Made by a program: the position numbers and the translations under genes | Shown: positions 37,326 to 45,504 of the stretch, piece after piece | Layout: each line of letters begins with the position of its first letter | Numbering within the stretch: position 1 is the stretch's first letter | Assembly: GCF_023370115.1 (NCBI RefSeq) | Contig: NZ_CP097160.1 | Coordinates: 992,001 to 1,056,000 of the forward strand | DNA length: 64,000 nt | Direction of reading: 5' to 3' | From: Gulosibacter sediminis | GTDB taxonomy: Bacteria > Actinomycetota > Actinomycetes > Actinomycetales > Microbacteriaceae | Notes under the pieces: generated by a model | Databases searched by the model: none | What the model saw: the letters and a program-made list of their open reading frames with translations, nothing else | Told to the model about the DNA's origin: nothing

Positions 37326-37402
37326 CCCCCCGTAGCCCAATTGGCAGAGGCACGCGACTTAAAATCGCGAAAGTGTCGGTTCGAACCCGACCGGGGGGAC
37401 CA
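37326..37402 (+). tRNA. tRNA with UAA anticodon (nominal tRNA-Leu) but class I structure
   Basis: A complete cloverleaf can be drawn: 7-bp acceptor (CCCCCCG with CGGGGGG), short D stem (GCC/GGC), 5-bp anticodon stem (CGCGA/TCGCG) with loop CTTAAAA, 5-nt variable loop AAAGT, T stem GTCGG/CCGAC with loop TTCGAAC, and encoded CCA. The anticodon at 37360-37362 is TAA, which reads the leucine codon UUA. Bacterial tRNA-Leu normally has a long variable arm; this one does not and resembles Lys/Asn-type class I tRNAs. The discriminator base is A. The amino acid identity is therefore uncertain. Confidence 0.9.
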
Positions 37403-37465
37403 CAGGCGGTGTGACGTAACACTGCGTCGACGTATTACCCCGGCGGTTTACATCCGCGATGCGCG

Positions 37466-37480
37466 GTGCTGAAGTGATCC
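37466..37480 (+). promoter_or_regulatory. Promoter-region element shared with the amino-acid ABC operon
   Basis: GTGCTGAAGTGATCC lies 32 bp before the GNAT start codon. The same 15-mer with one change (GTGCTGAAGTCATCC, 38224-38238) lies 34 bp before the ABC permease start. TGCTGAAGT could act as an extended -10. No gene lies in 37403-37512. Confidence 0.5.
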
Positions 37481-37512
37481 CCGCAGATCCCAGCCCTTCC
37501 CGAGGAGCCCAC

Positions 37513-38079
37513 ATGACCGACACCCAAACTACGACGCGATTTGAGATCGTCAACCCCTTCGACGAGCGCGTGACTCCGGTGCTCGAAGACCTGGTGCGGG
37601 AATACCACGACCGTTACGGCGACCTCGGCGGCCACGACTCGCGCGAAGAGGTCTACGGCGGGCCGAAGGATCAGTTCACCGAGGCGGCGCGGGGCGCCTT
37701 CCTCGTGCTCTTCGACGCGAACACCCCGCTCGCAGCGGGCGCCGTTCGCGCCTACGACGGCGATATCTCCGAGTTCAAGAAAATCTGGTCGAATCCCGAG
37801 CACCGCGGCGAGCGCCTCGCCACCCGCCTGCTTGCGCAGCTCGAGGAGGAGGCCCGGCGGCTCGGTTACCGCCAGGTGTTCCTCACCACCGGGCCACGCC
37901 AGCCCGAGGCCGACCGCCTATACCAGCGCAACGGGTACACGGCGCACTTTGACCCTGACGCATTCACGGTCCACCCCTACACGAAGGCCCTCGTCGAGGG
38001 AGAGGACGCCTCCCAGCTGCCCGCGCGCGCCGTGCGCGACCTCGTCGACTTCGGCGAACTCATCGCTCGTAAGCACTAA
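37513..38079 (+). CDS. GNAT family N-acetyltransferase
   Basis: Transfers an acetyl group from acetyl-CoA to an amine substrate. The 188-aa protein shows the GNAT core: EFKKIWSNPEHRGERLATRL (acetyl-CoA binding loop, here with RGERLA), LAQLEEEARRLGYRQVFLTT and LYQRNGYTAHF. A C-terminal extension of about 35 residues (TKALVEGEDASQLPARAVRD) is specific to this subgroup. The ATG follows GAGGAG. The gene precedes an amino-acid ABC importer and shares a promoter-like element with it. This recalls the acetyltransferase plus cystine-type importer of sulfur-scavenging loci such as the Bacillus ytmI operon; the link is inference. Confidence 0.9.
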   Translation: MTDTQTTTRFEIVNPFDERVTPVLEDLVREYHDRYGDLGGHDSREEVYGGPKDQFTEAARGAFLVLFDANTPLAAGAVRAYDGDISEFKKIWSNPEHRGERLATRLLAQLEEEARRLGYRQVFLTTGPRQPEADRLYQRNGYTAHFDPDAFTVHPYTKALVEGEDASQLPARAVRDLVDFGELIARKH

Positions 38080-38142
38080 GGAACGCCGCGCCGCCGGCCC
38101 GACTGCTTATCGCTGCTGGCAGCGAGATTGTCGAGCCGGCGG

Positions 38143-38177
38143 CGCGTCATATTTCGCTCCGTGACAAATATGACGCG
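38143..38177. promoter_or_regulatory. 12-bp perfect inverted repeat upstream of the amino-acid ABC operon
   Basis: Arms CGCGTCATATTT (38143-38154) and AAATATGACGCG (38166-38177) are separated by 11 nt and lie 95-130 bp before the permease start. The AT-rich centre is unlike a GC terminator, and the arm core CGTCATATT recurs before the LLM operon. An operator for an activator or repressor is likely. Weak termination of the GNAT gene is the alternative. Confidence 0.55.
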
Positions 38178-38272
38178 ACCGCGTCATTACGTGTCGTCAC
38201 AAAGTCGCAAGCTGGCCCGCACCGTGCTGAAGTCATCCTCACCCGACCACACCGTCGATCCGAGGAGACCCC

Positions 38273-39364
38273 GTGACGCACATCACCGATACCGTCACCG
38301 CCGATGCGGCGCCCAGCACCGAGGGCGCTGCGCGAAACGCTGACGTGACCCCGTCGGCCGCGACACCCGCGCGCCCGGTGGCTCGCCGCATCCGCCGGCA
38401 GCGCCACTGGGGCCGCTGGATCTTCGCGGCCATCGCGCTCTTCCTCGTTGCGCAGTTCGTCGTCTCGCTGTTCCGCAACCCGCAGTGGCGCTGGGACGTC
38501 TTCGCGCAGTACTTCTTCTCGCAGGCCGTCGTAGAGGGCCTCGGGCTCACACTCGTGCTCACGGTCGTCTCGGCCACGATTGGCTTCGTCCTTGGCGGCG
38601 TGCTCGCGGTGATGCGGATGAGCGGCTCGCCGATTCTCTCGAGCCTCGCGAGCGTCTACATCTGGTTCTTCCGTGCGGTGCCACTCGTCGTGCAGCTGGT
38701 CGTTTGGTACAACCTCGGCTACCTTTGGCCGACCCTCGGCCTCGGCACGCCGTTCACCACCGACTTCTGGCTGTTCGAGGTGAACACAGTGCAGCTCATC
38801 TCAGCCTTCACCGCTGCGATCCTCGGCCTCTCGCTGCACGAGGCCGCGTACTCGGCCGAGATCATCCGCGGCGGCCTGCTCTCGGTCGACGCTGGCCAGC
38901 TCGAGGCCTCACGCGCCCTCGGCCTGCCCCGAGCCACCCGCTTCTTCCGCATCGTGCTGCCGCAGGCATTGCGCTCGATCGTGCCGAACGCGTTCAACTC
39001 GGTGATCGGCCTCGTCAAGGGCACCTCGGTCGTCTTCATCGTGGCCCTGCCCGAGCTGTTCTATACGGTGCAGGTCATCTACAACCGCAATCAGCTTGTG
39101 ATCCCGCTGCTGCTCGTCTCGGTCGTCTGGTACGCCGTCATCACCACGCTGCTCAACATCGTGCAGTACTACATCGAGCGCCACTACGCCCGCGGCACCA
39201 CGTCGCAGCTGCCGCCGACGCCGGCCCAGCGGGCACGCCGCTGGTTCGCCGCACGCCGACCGAACGTCGTCGCCACCTCGCTCGACCGCGCCGACGTCAC
39301 GGCGCGGACCGGCTCGGTCGCGATCAGCGCCGGCGACGCGAACGCCCCCATCATCACTCGATAG
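38273..39364 (+). CDS. Polar amino acid ABC transporter permease
   Basis: Inner-membrane subunit of a HisMQ-type importer, 363 aa. A roughly 45-residue N-terminal extension precedes the first membrane segment (WIFAAIALFLVAQFVVSLF). Then come LTLVLTVVSATIGFVLGGVL, RAVPLVVQLVVWYN and the coupling helix EIIRGGLLSVDAGQLEASRA with LGLPRATRFFRIVLPQALRS. A charged C-terminal extension of about 60 residues is longer than usual. A single permease gene is present, so the complex is probably a homodimer. The GTG has GAGGAGA 7-8 nt upstream. Confidence 0.95.
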   Translation: MTHITDTVTADAAPSTEGAARNADVTPSAATPARPVARRIRRQRHWGRWIFAAIALFLVAQFVVSLFRNPQWRWDVFAQYFFSQAVVEGLGLTLVLTVVSATIGFVLGGVLAVMRMSGSPILSSLASVYIWFFRAVPLVVQLVVWYNLGYLWPTLGLGTPFTTDFWLFEVNTVQLISAFTAAILGLSLHEAAYSAEIIRGGLLSVDAGQLEASRALGLPRATRFFRIVLPQALRSIVPNAFNSVIGLVKGTSVVFIVALPELFYTVQVIYNRNQLVIPLLLVSVVWYAVITTLLNIVQYYIERHYARGTTSQLPPTPAQRARRWFAARRPNVVATSLDRADVTARTGSVAISAGDANAPIITR

Positions 39365-39373
39365 GACACCGAC

Positions 39374-40165
39374 ATGACTTCGACTACCACTGCCCGCGGC
39401 CTCGTCGAGCTCCGCGACGTCCACAAGTCGTTCGGCGAGACCGAGGTGCTCCATGGCATCGACCTGACCGTGCGGCCCGGCGAAGTCGTCGTGCTGCTCG
39501 GCCCGTCCGGCTCCGGCAAATCGACCCTCCTGCGCGCCATCAATCACCTCGAAACGGTTGACCGCGGCGAGATCACCATCGACGGCGAGTTCATCGGCTA
39601 CGCCGAGCGCGGCGACGAGTTGCTCGAGCTGCCCGAGCGCGAGATCCTCACCCGCCGGCTGCGGGTCGGCATGGTGTTCCAGCAGTTCAATCTGTTCCCG
39701 CACCTCACGGTGCTCGACAACGTCACGATTCCGGTGACCTCGCGCAAGCTGCGCAGCAAGGCGGATGCGGCGGCTCGCGGCCGCGAGCTGCTCGAGCGCG
39801 TCGGACTCGGCGCCCTCGCCGACCGCTTCCCACGCCAGCTCTCGGGCGGCCAGCAGCAGCGGGTCGCGATCGCTCGAGCCCTGATGCTCGACCCCGACGT
39901 GATGCTCTTCGACGAGCCGACGTCGGCGCTCGACCCGGAGCTCGTCGGCGAGGTGCTCGCGGTGATTCGCGACCTCGCCGAGCAGGGCCGCACCCTCATC
40001 GTCGTGACCCACGAGATCAGCTTCGCCCGCGAGGTCGCCGACCGCGTCGTGTTCATGGCCGACGGCCGACTCGTCGAACAGGGCAGCCCCGAGCAGGTGC
40101 TCAGTAACCCGGCCGAGGCGCGCACGCGCGACTTCCTGCGCCGGTTCCTGCAGCCGAACGACTAA
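39374..40165 (+). CDS. Polar amino acid ABC transporter ATP-binding protein
   Basis: 263-aa ATPase of the importer, GlnQ type. Walker [20 protein letters not shown]-loop [16 protein letters not shown], signature [15 protein letters not shown], Walker [17 protein letters not shown] and the H-loop [16 protein letters not shown] are complete. It starts 9 bp after the permease stop. Short insertions near residues 75-90 ([16 protein letters not shown]) are seen in some relatives. Confidence 0.96.
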   Translation: MTSTTTARGLVELRDVHKSFGETEVLHGIDLTVRPGEVVVLLGPSGSGKSTLLRAINHLETVDRGEITIDGEFIGYAERGDELLELPEREILTRRLRVGMVFQQFNLFPHLTVLDNVTIPVTSRKLRSKADAAARGRELLERVGLGALADRFPRQLSGGQQQRVAIARALMLDPDVMLFDEPTSALDPELVGEVLAVIRDLAEQGRTLIVVTHEISFAREVADRVVFMADGRLVEQGSPEQVLSNPAEARTRDFLRRFLQPND

Positions 40166-40213
40166 ACCACAGCCACCCATCCCACCCCTCTGGCCAACTT
40201 CAAGGAGACCACG

Positions 40214-41197
40214 TTGACCACTTTCCGCCACCGCCTGACCCGAATTGTGCCCGTGCTCGCGGCCGCAGCGCTCGCGCTGACCGCCTGCGCGAATCCGGTC
40301 AGCGAGGCGTCGACCGACGCCACGAACTCGGGCCCGAGCCTCGACCTCACGTCGAAAAACGCTGAGGACCGGCCGCACCAGGAGCCCGTCCAGGCGGCGA
40401 TCGACGCACTCGAAGCGAGCGATTTCACCCCCATCAACGAGGGCTACCTCACCGTTGCGATCTCGCCCTACACGGCGCCGCTCGCGCTTGCCGCCGAGGA
40501 TGACCCGAACACCATCATCGGCAGCGAGGCCGACTTCGCCCAGCTCATCGCTGACGGTCTCGACCGCGAGCTCAAGCTCGAAGCCGTGTCGTGGGCCGAC
40601 TGGCCCCTCGGCATTCAGTCGGGCAAGTACGACCTCATCACCTCGAACGTGACGGTGACGGAGGAGCGCAAGGACCTCTTCGACTTTGCGACCTACCGCA
40701 ACGACGTGCTCGGCTTCTCGGTGAAGTCGGGCAGCGAGATCACCTCGATCGAGTCGGCACCCGACGTGGCCGGCCTCAAGATCGTCGTGGGCTCGGGCAC
40801 GAACCAGGAGAAGATCCTGCAGGCCTGGGACGAAGAGAACGTCGCGAACGGCCTCAAACCGGTCGAGTTCGTGTACTACGACGACAACGCCGCCGCAGTG
40901 CTCGCGCTGCAGTCGGGCCGAGTGGATGCGATCCTCGCGCCGAACGCCACCCTCGCGTACGCCGCGGCCCAGACCGGCGAAACCGAAGTGGTTGGCACGC
41001 TGAACGGCGGTTGGCCGGACACCGCGCAGATCGGTGCCACGACCGCGAAGGACAACGGCCTGATCGAGCCCGTGCAATTGGTGCTCAACGCCGCCATCGA
41101 GTCGGGCAGCTACCAGGAGGTCATCGACCGCTGGGCGCTTGACGCCGAAGCTGTTGACGAGTCGGAGATCAACCCAGAGGGCCTCCCTCGCCCGTAA
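40214..41197 (+). CDS. Amino acid ABC transporter substrate-binding lipoprotein (SBP_bac_3)
   Basis: Extracytoplasmic binding protein of the importer, 327 aa. A lipoprotein signal ends near ALALTAC (about residue 23). The domain runs from LTVAISPYTAPLALAAE through ADFAQLIADGLDRELKLEAV, SGKYDLITSNVTVTEERKDL and GLKIVVGSGTNQEKIL. TSNVTVTEERKDLFDF is a typical family 3 segment. The TTG start has AAGGAGA 6-7 nt upstream. The substrate cannot be fixed; neighbours suggest an S- or N-modified amino acid. A hairpin follows the stop. Confidence 0.94.
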   Translation: MTTFRHRLTRIVPVLAAAALALTACANPVSEASTDATNSGPSLDLTSKNAEDRPHQEPVQAAIDALEASDFTPINEGYLTVAISPYTAPLALAAEDDPNTIIGSEADFAQLIADGLDRELKLEAVSWADWPLGIQSGKYDLITSNVTVTEERKDLFDFATYRNDVLGFSVKSGSEITSIESAPDVAGLKIVVGSGTNQEKILQAWDEENVANGLKPVEFVYYDDNAAAVLALQSGRVDAILAPNATLAYAAAQTGETEVVGTLNGGWPDTAQIGATTAKDNGLIEPVQLVLNAAIESGSYQEVIDRWALDAEAVDESEINPEGLPRP

Positions 41198-41204
41198 CGG
41201 CGAG

Positions 41205-41231
41205 GGGGTGACCCCCGGCCGCTGGCCGGGG
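41205..41231 (+). terminator. Hairpin after the amino-acid ABC operon
   Basis: Two overlapping stems are possible: GGGGG/CCCCC (41205-41217) and CCCCGGCC with GGCCGGGG (41213-41220 with 41224-41231, 3-nt loop). No U tract. Confidence 0.6.
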
Positions 41232-41343
41232 TGATGCTCGGGTGGTGAACTCTGCCCCTGCACCGAATTCGCTTCCACGCGGCGTCTACGGTGAGTCCAG
41301 TTGCGTCACGGCGACGCTGCTGGCGCAGAGAGGTCACTCGAGC

Positions 41344-42402
41344 ATGATCACCCCGGCCGAGGTACCCGGCGGTACCGGCCTCACCATCGGCGTCGGCCTC
41401 GACACCGTCACCGACCCGGCATTCGACTGGGATGGGTTCGCGAACCTCCTCGAGCGGGCGGGTGCCACGGGCGTGGCGCTGCTCGTCGGGCGACCTGAGC
41501 TGCTCGGCTTCCCCTGGAACGACCACGAGGAACGCTGGGCGCCGCGCGTCACCGGCGAGGTCGACCCGATTGCTCGGGCGCTGGCGGTGCTCGCGGCGAG
41601 CGAGGCCGACCCCGAGATCACGCTGGTCATCGACGTCACGGCGCCGAGGCACCTCCAGCACCACCCGGCAGACGCTGGTGTCTTTGCCGACGGCGTGGTC
41701 AGCGAGCAATTCCCATCGATTGCGAGCCTCGCACGGGGCCAGGTCGGTGCCGACCTCGTTGCGCTGTGCCGCGAGGTGAGCGATCGATACCAACCCGCAC
41801 GCATCACGCTGACGTCGCTGATCCTCGAAGCGACATTCGGGGAAAGCGACCGCGAACTGTTCGCCGACATGACCGGCCTGCGAGATTTTCCCCGCGACGA
41901 AGCCGGCCACGCGGATGAGCTCGACCCGGTCGTGGTGGCCTGGCGCACGCGCTTGCTCACGGAGCTGGTCGCGCAAAGCTCGTCGGTCACGCTGCCGGGC
42001 ACGCTCATCGACGTCGAGATGCGGGTGAACTGGGACGAGCCGGGCGCCGACCGCGCCGACTCGGGGCACGCGTATGCCGCGGTACTCGGTACTGGCAATG
42101 CCATCACGCTGTGGGACTCCTTTGGTCTCAATGACGAACCGCCCACGTACTCGGCCCAGCTCGCCGACGGGCTCGCGGCGCGCTTCGGCGTCGGCGAGCG
42201 CGAGCGCGTGACGATTTCGATCGGACTCTGGGGTCGACTCGGGGAGAGCGACGGCGCGACGATCTCGCCGTTCGACCTGCGCATCGCGGTCGAGAACACC
42301 TGGGGCATGGTCGGGCACGTCGAAGTCACCCCGGCGAGCCTGCTCGAGGCAGATCACTGGCGCGTGCTCGCCGAGCTGCGGGAGTCGCGCATCGGGCTGT
42401 GA
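41344..42402 (+). CDS. Uncharacterised TIM-barrel-like protein
   Basis: A 352-aa soluble protein. Recurring short strand-like segments (GLTIGVGLDTVTD, GVALLVGRPELLGFPWNDHE, ITLVIDVTAPRHL, ARITLTSLILEATFG, TLIDVEMRVNW, NAITLWDSFGLND, RVTISIGLW and GHVEVTPASLLE) suggest a beta/alpha barrel. Glu and Asp at strand ends are compatible with a glycosidase-like site, but no family is named with confidence. The ATG at 41344 follows GAGAGG by about 9 nt. A GTG at 41242 in the same frame would add 34 residues without a good ribosome-binding site. It stands alone between the ABC operon and lemA. Confidence 0.72.
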   Translation: MITPAEVPGGTGLTIGVGLDTVTDPAFDWDGFANLLERAGATGVALLVGRPELLGFPWNDHEERWAPRVTGEVDPIARALAVLAASEADPEITLVIDVTAPRHLQHHPADAGVFADGVVSEQFPSIASLARGQVGADLVALCREVSDRYQPARITLTSLILEATFGESDRELFADMTGLRDFPRDEAGHADELDPVVVAWRTRLLTELVAQSSSVTLPGTLIDVEMRVNWDEPGADRADSGHAYAAVLGTGNAITLWDSFGLNDEPPTYSAQLADGLAARFGVGERERVTISIGLWGRLGESDGATISPFDLRIAVENTWGMVGHVEVTPASLLEADHWRVLAELRESRIGL

Positions 42403-42424
42403 GCAAGCGCGCACCGAGGCTGGC

Positions 42425-42430
42425 TAAACT
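42425..42430 (+). promoter_or_regulatory. -10 element of the lemA-like gene (leaderless pattern)
   Basis: TAAACT ends 6 nt before the ATG at 42437, leaving no room for a ribosome-binding site. Confidence 0.55.
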
Positions 42431-42436
42431 GCCACC

Positions 42437-43009
42437 ATGGAACCGGCACTCCTTATCACGCTCATCGTTATCGCCGTTGTGCTCGTCCTCCTGATCGTCT
42501 GGATCTGGGTGACGTACAACCGGCTCACGAAGAATCGCATTCGCGTCGATGAGGCGTGGAGCGACATCACGGTGCAGTTGAAGCGCAGGGCCGACCTGAT
42601 TCCGAACCTCATCAACACGGTCGCTGGCTACGCGCAGCACGAGCAGCGAGTGTTCTCCGAAGTGACGCAGGCCCGCAGCGAGACGCTCTCGGCCTCGACG
42701 CCGGGGGAGGCCTCGGTTGCCGAGAACCACCTGCAGGGCGCGCTGCGCAGCCTGTTCGCCGTCGCGGAGGCCTACCCGCAGCTGCAGGCGAGCAACAACT
42801 TCACCCAGCTGCAGCGCGACCTCGTGCAGACGGAAGACAAGATCCAGTCGTCGCGTCGGTACTACAACGGCAGCGTGCGCGAGCTCAACACCTCGATCAA
42901 GGTGTTCCCGAACAACGTCGTTGCCGGCCCGTTCGGGTTCAGCGAGCGCGAGTTCTTTGACGTCGCCGACCGCGCGGCGATCTCCGAACCGCCTCGCGTG
43001 CAGTTCTAA
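42437..43009 (+). CDS. lemA: LemA family protein
   Basis: A 190-aa membrane-anchored protein: one N-terminal hydrophobic segment (LLITLIVIAVVLVLLIVWIW), then an all-helical domain. The LemA hallmarks YNRLTKNRIRVDEAWSDI, LKRRADLIPNLINTVAGYAQ, YPQLQASNNF and RRYYNGSVRELNTSIKVFPN are all present. The C-terminus is GFSEREFFDV. Function unknown in the family; often next to TPM-domain or membrane stress genes. Six bases separate it from the following permease gene. Confidence 0.95.
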   Translation: MEPALLITLIVIAVVLVLLIVWIWVTYNRLTKNRIRVDEAWSDITVQLKRRADLIPNLINTVAGYAQHEQRVFSEVTQARSETLSASTPGEASVAENHLQGALRSLFAVAEAYPQLQASNNFTQLQRDLVQTEDKIQSSRRYYNGSVRELNTSIKVFPNNVVAGPFGFSEREFFDVADRAAISEPPRVQF

Positions 43010-43015
43010 ACACAC

Positions 43016-44227
43016 ATGGCAGGATCCACCCGGGCCGAGCACCCTCGGCAGGCTGAGGAGCGGGAAGGCGACCTCGTCACGCGCCCGGTGCGCATCGCCG
43101 CGGCGTGGGCATGGCGATGGATCATCATCGTGCTCGCCTGCGTGCCAATCTTCTGGCTGCTCGCGAAGACGACGTTCATCGTCGTCCCGCTCGTGGTCGG
43201 TGTGCTCCTCACGGCGCTCCTCGTGCCGCTGACGAACTACCTGCGCAATCAGCTGCGTTGGCCGAAGGGCCTCGCGCTGCTCGCGGCGCTTGTCGCGTTG
43301 TTTGGCGCGATCGCGATCCTTGTCGGGCTCGTCGTGCAAGCGTTCCGCTCGGGCGAGCGCATCGACTTCACGCTGATCGAGGAGCGCTATCAGGAGCTCA
43401 TGGTGTGGGCGGAGTCGTCACCGCTGCACCTCAGCGAAGACCAGCTCATCTCGTGGTTCCAAGGCATGAGTACCTGGCTCGAGACGAACGTCGGCACGCT
43501 CATCGAAACGACCCTGACCGCCGGCAGCACGCTGGGCGCCATCGCGACCGGGTTCGCCTTCGCGCTGTTCGCGCTCATTTTCTACCTGCTCGACGGCCGT
43601 CGCATCTGGCTGTTCGTCGTGAGCCTGTTCCCGCGCGCGGCCCGCGCTGCGGTCGACGGCGCGGGGGAGCGCGCGTGGATTACCGTCGGGCACTACGTGC
43701 GCGTGCAGGTGGTCGTGGCACTCATCGACGCCGTCGGCATCTTCATCGGCGCAGTTGTGCTCCAGGTGCCGTTCGCGCTCGCCATCGGCATCATTGTGTT
43801 CCTCTTCGCCTTCGTGCCGCTCATCGGTGCGTTTCTTTCCGGCGCGGTCGCGGTCGTATTGGCGTTGCTGTCGCACGGACTCTGGACCGCGGTGATTATG
43901 CTGGTCATCGTGGTTGCCGTCATGGCGATCGAGTCGAACGTGCTGCAACCCCTGATCATGGGGCAGGCCGTGCAGATCCACCCGCTGGCGATCCTGGTGT
44001 CGGTGAGCGCCGGCTCGATCTTCGCCGGAGTCGCTGGCGCCGTCGTCGCCGTGCCGATCGTCGCCGCGACGAACGTGATGGTGCGGTACATCGCATCCGG
44101 CAAATGGCGAGACGAACCAGACCCGACCGAGGGCATGGTCATGCAACTCGATACCAACGCCGCAAAGGTTCCCAAGCGGCGACCAATCAAAATTCGCGTG
44201 AGAAAGAAGGCCACTCCTGGTGAGTGA
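43016..44227 (+). CDS. AI-2E family transporter (PerM/UPF0118 type)
   Basis: A 403-aa polytopic membrane protein with about eight hydrophobic segments, starting IAAAWAWRWIIIVLACVPIF. The family marks are visible: a long extracytoplasmic helical stretch (residues 120-175), ALFALIFYLLDGRRIW, GHYVRVQVVVALIDAVGIFI and FAFVPLIGAFLSG. IESNVLQPLIMGQAVQIHPL is the conserved PerM signature. Substrates vary in the family and are often unknown. The ATG lies 6 bp after lemA; the 3' end overlaps ilvA by 8 bp, so the three genes are probably cotranscribed. Confidence 0.93.
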   Translation: MAGSTRAEHPRQAEEREGDLVTRPVRIAAAWAWRWIIIVLACVPIFWLLAKTTFIVVPLVVGVLLTALLVPLTNYLRNQLRWPKGLALLAALVALFGAIAILVGLVVQAFRSGERIDFTLIEERYQELMVWAESSPLHLSEDQLISWFQGMSTWLETNVGTLIETTLTAGSTLGAIATGFAFALFALIFYLLDGRRIWLFVVSLFPRAARAAVDGAGERAWITVGHYVRVQVVVALIDAVGIFIGAVVLQVPFALAIGIIVFLFAFVPLIGAFLSGAVAVVLALLSHGLWTAVIMLVIVVAVMAIESNVLQPLIMGQAVQIHPLAILVSVSAGSIFAGVAGAVVAVPIVAATNVMVRYIASGKWRDEPDPTEGMVMQLDTNAAKVPKRRPIKIRVRKKATPGE

Positions 44228-45476
44228 TTCGCTCGACACCTCGTTCGTCCCCTCCCTTGACGACGTGCGGGCCGCCCAAGCGACCGTGCGCCAGACGGCG
44301 CGCATGACGCCGCTCGACTCCGCCAGGTTCCTGCAGCAGTACGTCGGTTCGCCGGTGTTCCTCAAGGCCGAGAACCTCCAGCGCACGGGCTCGTACAAGC
44401 TGCGGGGCGCGACCAACCGGCTTTCGAAGCTCAGCGCCGAAGAGCGCGCCCGCGGCGTGGTGGCCGCCTCCGCCGGCAACCACGCGCAGGGCGTCGCCTT
44501 CGCTGCCCGCGAGCTCGATATTCCCGCGACGATCTTCATGCCGAAGGGTGTGCCGATCCCGAAGTTTGAAGCGACGGCCGGCTACGGTGCCGAGATCCGC
44601 CTCGAGGGCGACAATGTCGCGGAGTCGCTCGCCGGCGCGCAACGCTTCGCCGAAGAGACCGGCGCGGTGTTCATCCACCCGTACGACCACCCCGACATCA
44701 TCACCGGCCAGGGCACGCTCGCCCTCGACATCGTCGAACAGTTGCCCGAGGTCGACACCGTGATCGTGCCGATCGGTGGCGGCGGTCTCGCGAGTGGCCT
44801 CGGCGCGACGCTGAAGCAGTACGCTGCCGAGCAGGGTCGCGAGATTCAGATCATCGGCGTGCAGGCCGAAAACACGGCTCCGTTCCCCGTTTCGATGCGT
44901 GCGGGACATCCCGTGAAGATCGCGGCGCGGCCGACGATCGCCGACGGCATCGCCGTGGCCGAGCCGGGGCAGCTCACCTTCGAGGTCGTGCGCAAGTTCG
45001 TCGACCGCATCATCACGGTGTCTGAGGGCGACCTGTCGCGAGCCATCCTGCTGCTGCTCGAGCGGGCGAAGCTCGTTGCTGAGCCGGCGGGGGCTGCGGC
45101 CGTGGCCGCGATCCTCAGCGGCCAAGTGCGCGACACGGGTACGACGGTTGCGCTGCTCTCGGGCGGCAACATCGACCCGATGATGCTCGAGAAGGTGATC
45201 TCGCAGGGCCTCACCGCATCCGATCGCTACCTCAAGCTCGTCATCGGGCTGCAGGATGTGCCGGGTCACCTTGCGCGCATTGCCACGATCCTCGCGGAGA
45301 TCGGCGCGAACGTCATCGAGGTGCTGCACACGCGGCACAACAAGGCGCTGCAGATCGACCGGGTTGAGCTCGAGGTCTCGGTCGAGACACGCGGCACAAA
45401 CCACGCCCGCCAGGTCATCCAGGCATTGCGAGAGGCGGGCTACGAGCCGCGCATCGATCGAAACGCGACGGTGTAG
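44220..45476 (+). CDS. ilvA: Threonine ammonia-lyase (threonine dehydratase)
   Basis: Deaminates threonine to 2-oxobutanoate, the first step towards isoleucine, using PLP. The 418-aa protein has the PLP lysine in TGSYKLRGATNRL, SAGNHAQGVAFAAREL, and the phosphate-binding GGGGLASG. A single ACT regulatory domain occupies about residues 330-405 (VPGHLARIATILAEIGANVI, ending AGYEPRIDR). One ACT domain rather than two suggests a short biosynthetic or TdcB-like form. The GTG start follows AAGAAGG in the overlapping upstream gene. Short spacer before the convergent greA. Confidence 0.95.
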   Translation: MSDSLDTSFVPSLDDVRAAQATVRQTARMTPLDSARFLQQYVGSPVFLKAENLQRTGSYKLRGATNRLSKLSAEERARGVVAASAGNHAQGVAFAARELDIPATIFMPKGVPIPKFEATAGYGAEIRLEGDNVAESLAGAQRFAEETGAVFIHPYDHPDIITGQGTLALDIVEQLPEVDTVIVPIGGGGLASGLGATLKQYAAEQGREIQIIGVQAENTAPFPVSMRAGHPVKIAARPTIADGIAVAEPGQLTFEVVRKFVDRIITVSEGDLSRAILLLLERAKLVAEPAGAAAVAAILSGQVRDTGTTVALLSGGNIDPMMLEKVISQGLTASDRYLKLVIGLQDVPGHLARIATILAEIGANVIEVLHTRHNKALQIDRVELEVSVETRGTNHARQVIQALREAGYEPRIDRNATV

Positions 45477-45504
45477 CCCGCCTCCGCAGGGTGGCGCTTT
45501 GCGC

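Noticed and set aside
38055-38200. Second small gene between the GNAT and ABC genes
   Set aside because: Frames there are short, without a ribosome-binding site, and overlap the palindromic regulatory region.
38909-41278. 789-aa open frame antisense to the amino-acid ABC genes
   Set aside because: It spans three well-defined genes on the plus strand and encodes no recognisable motif; a shadow frame.
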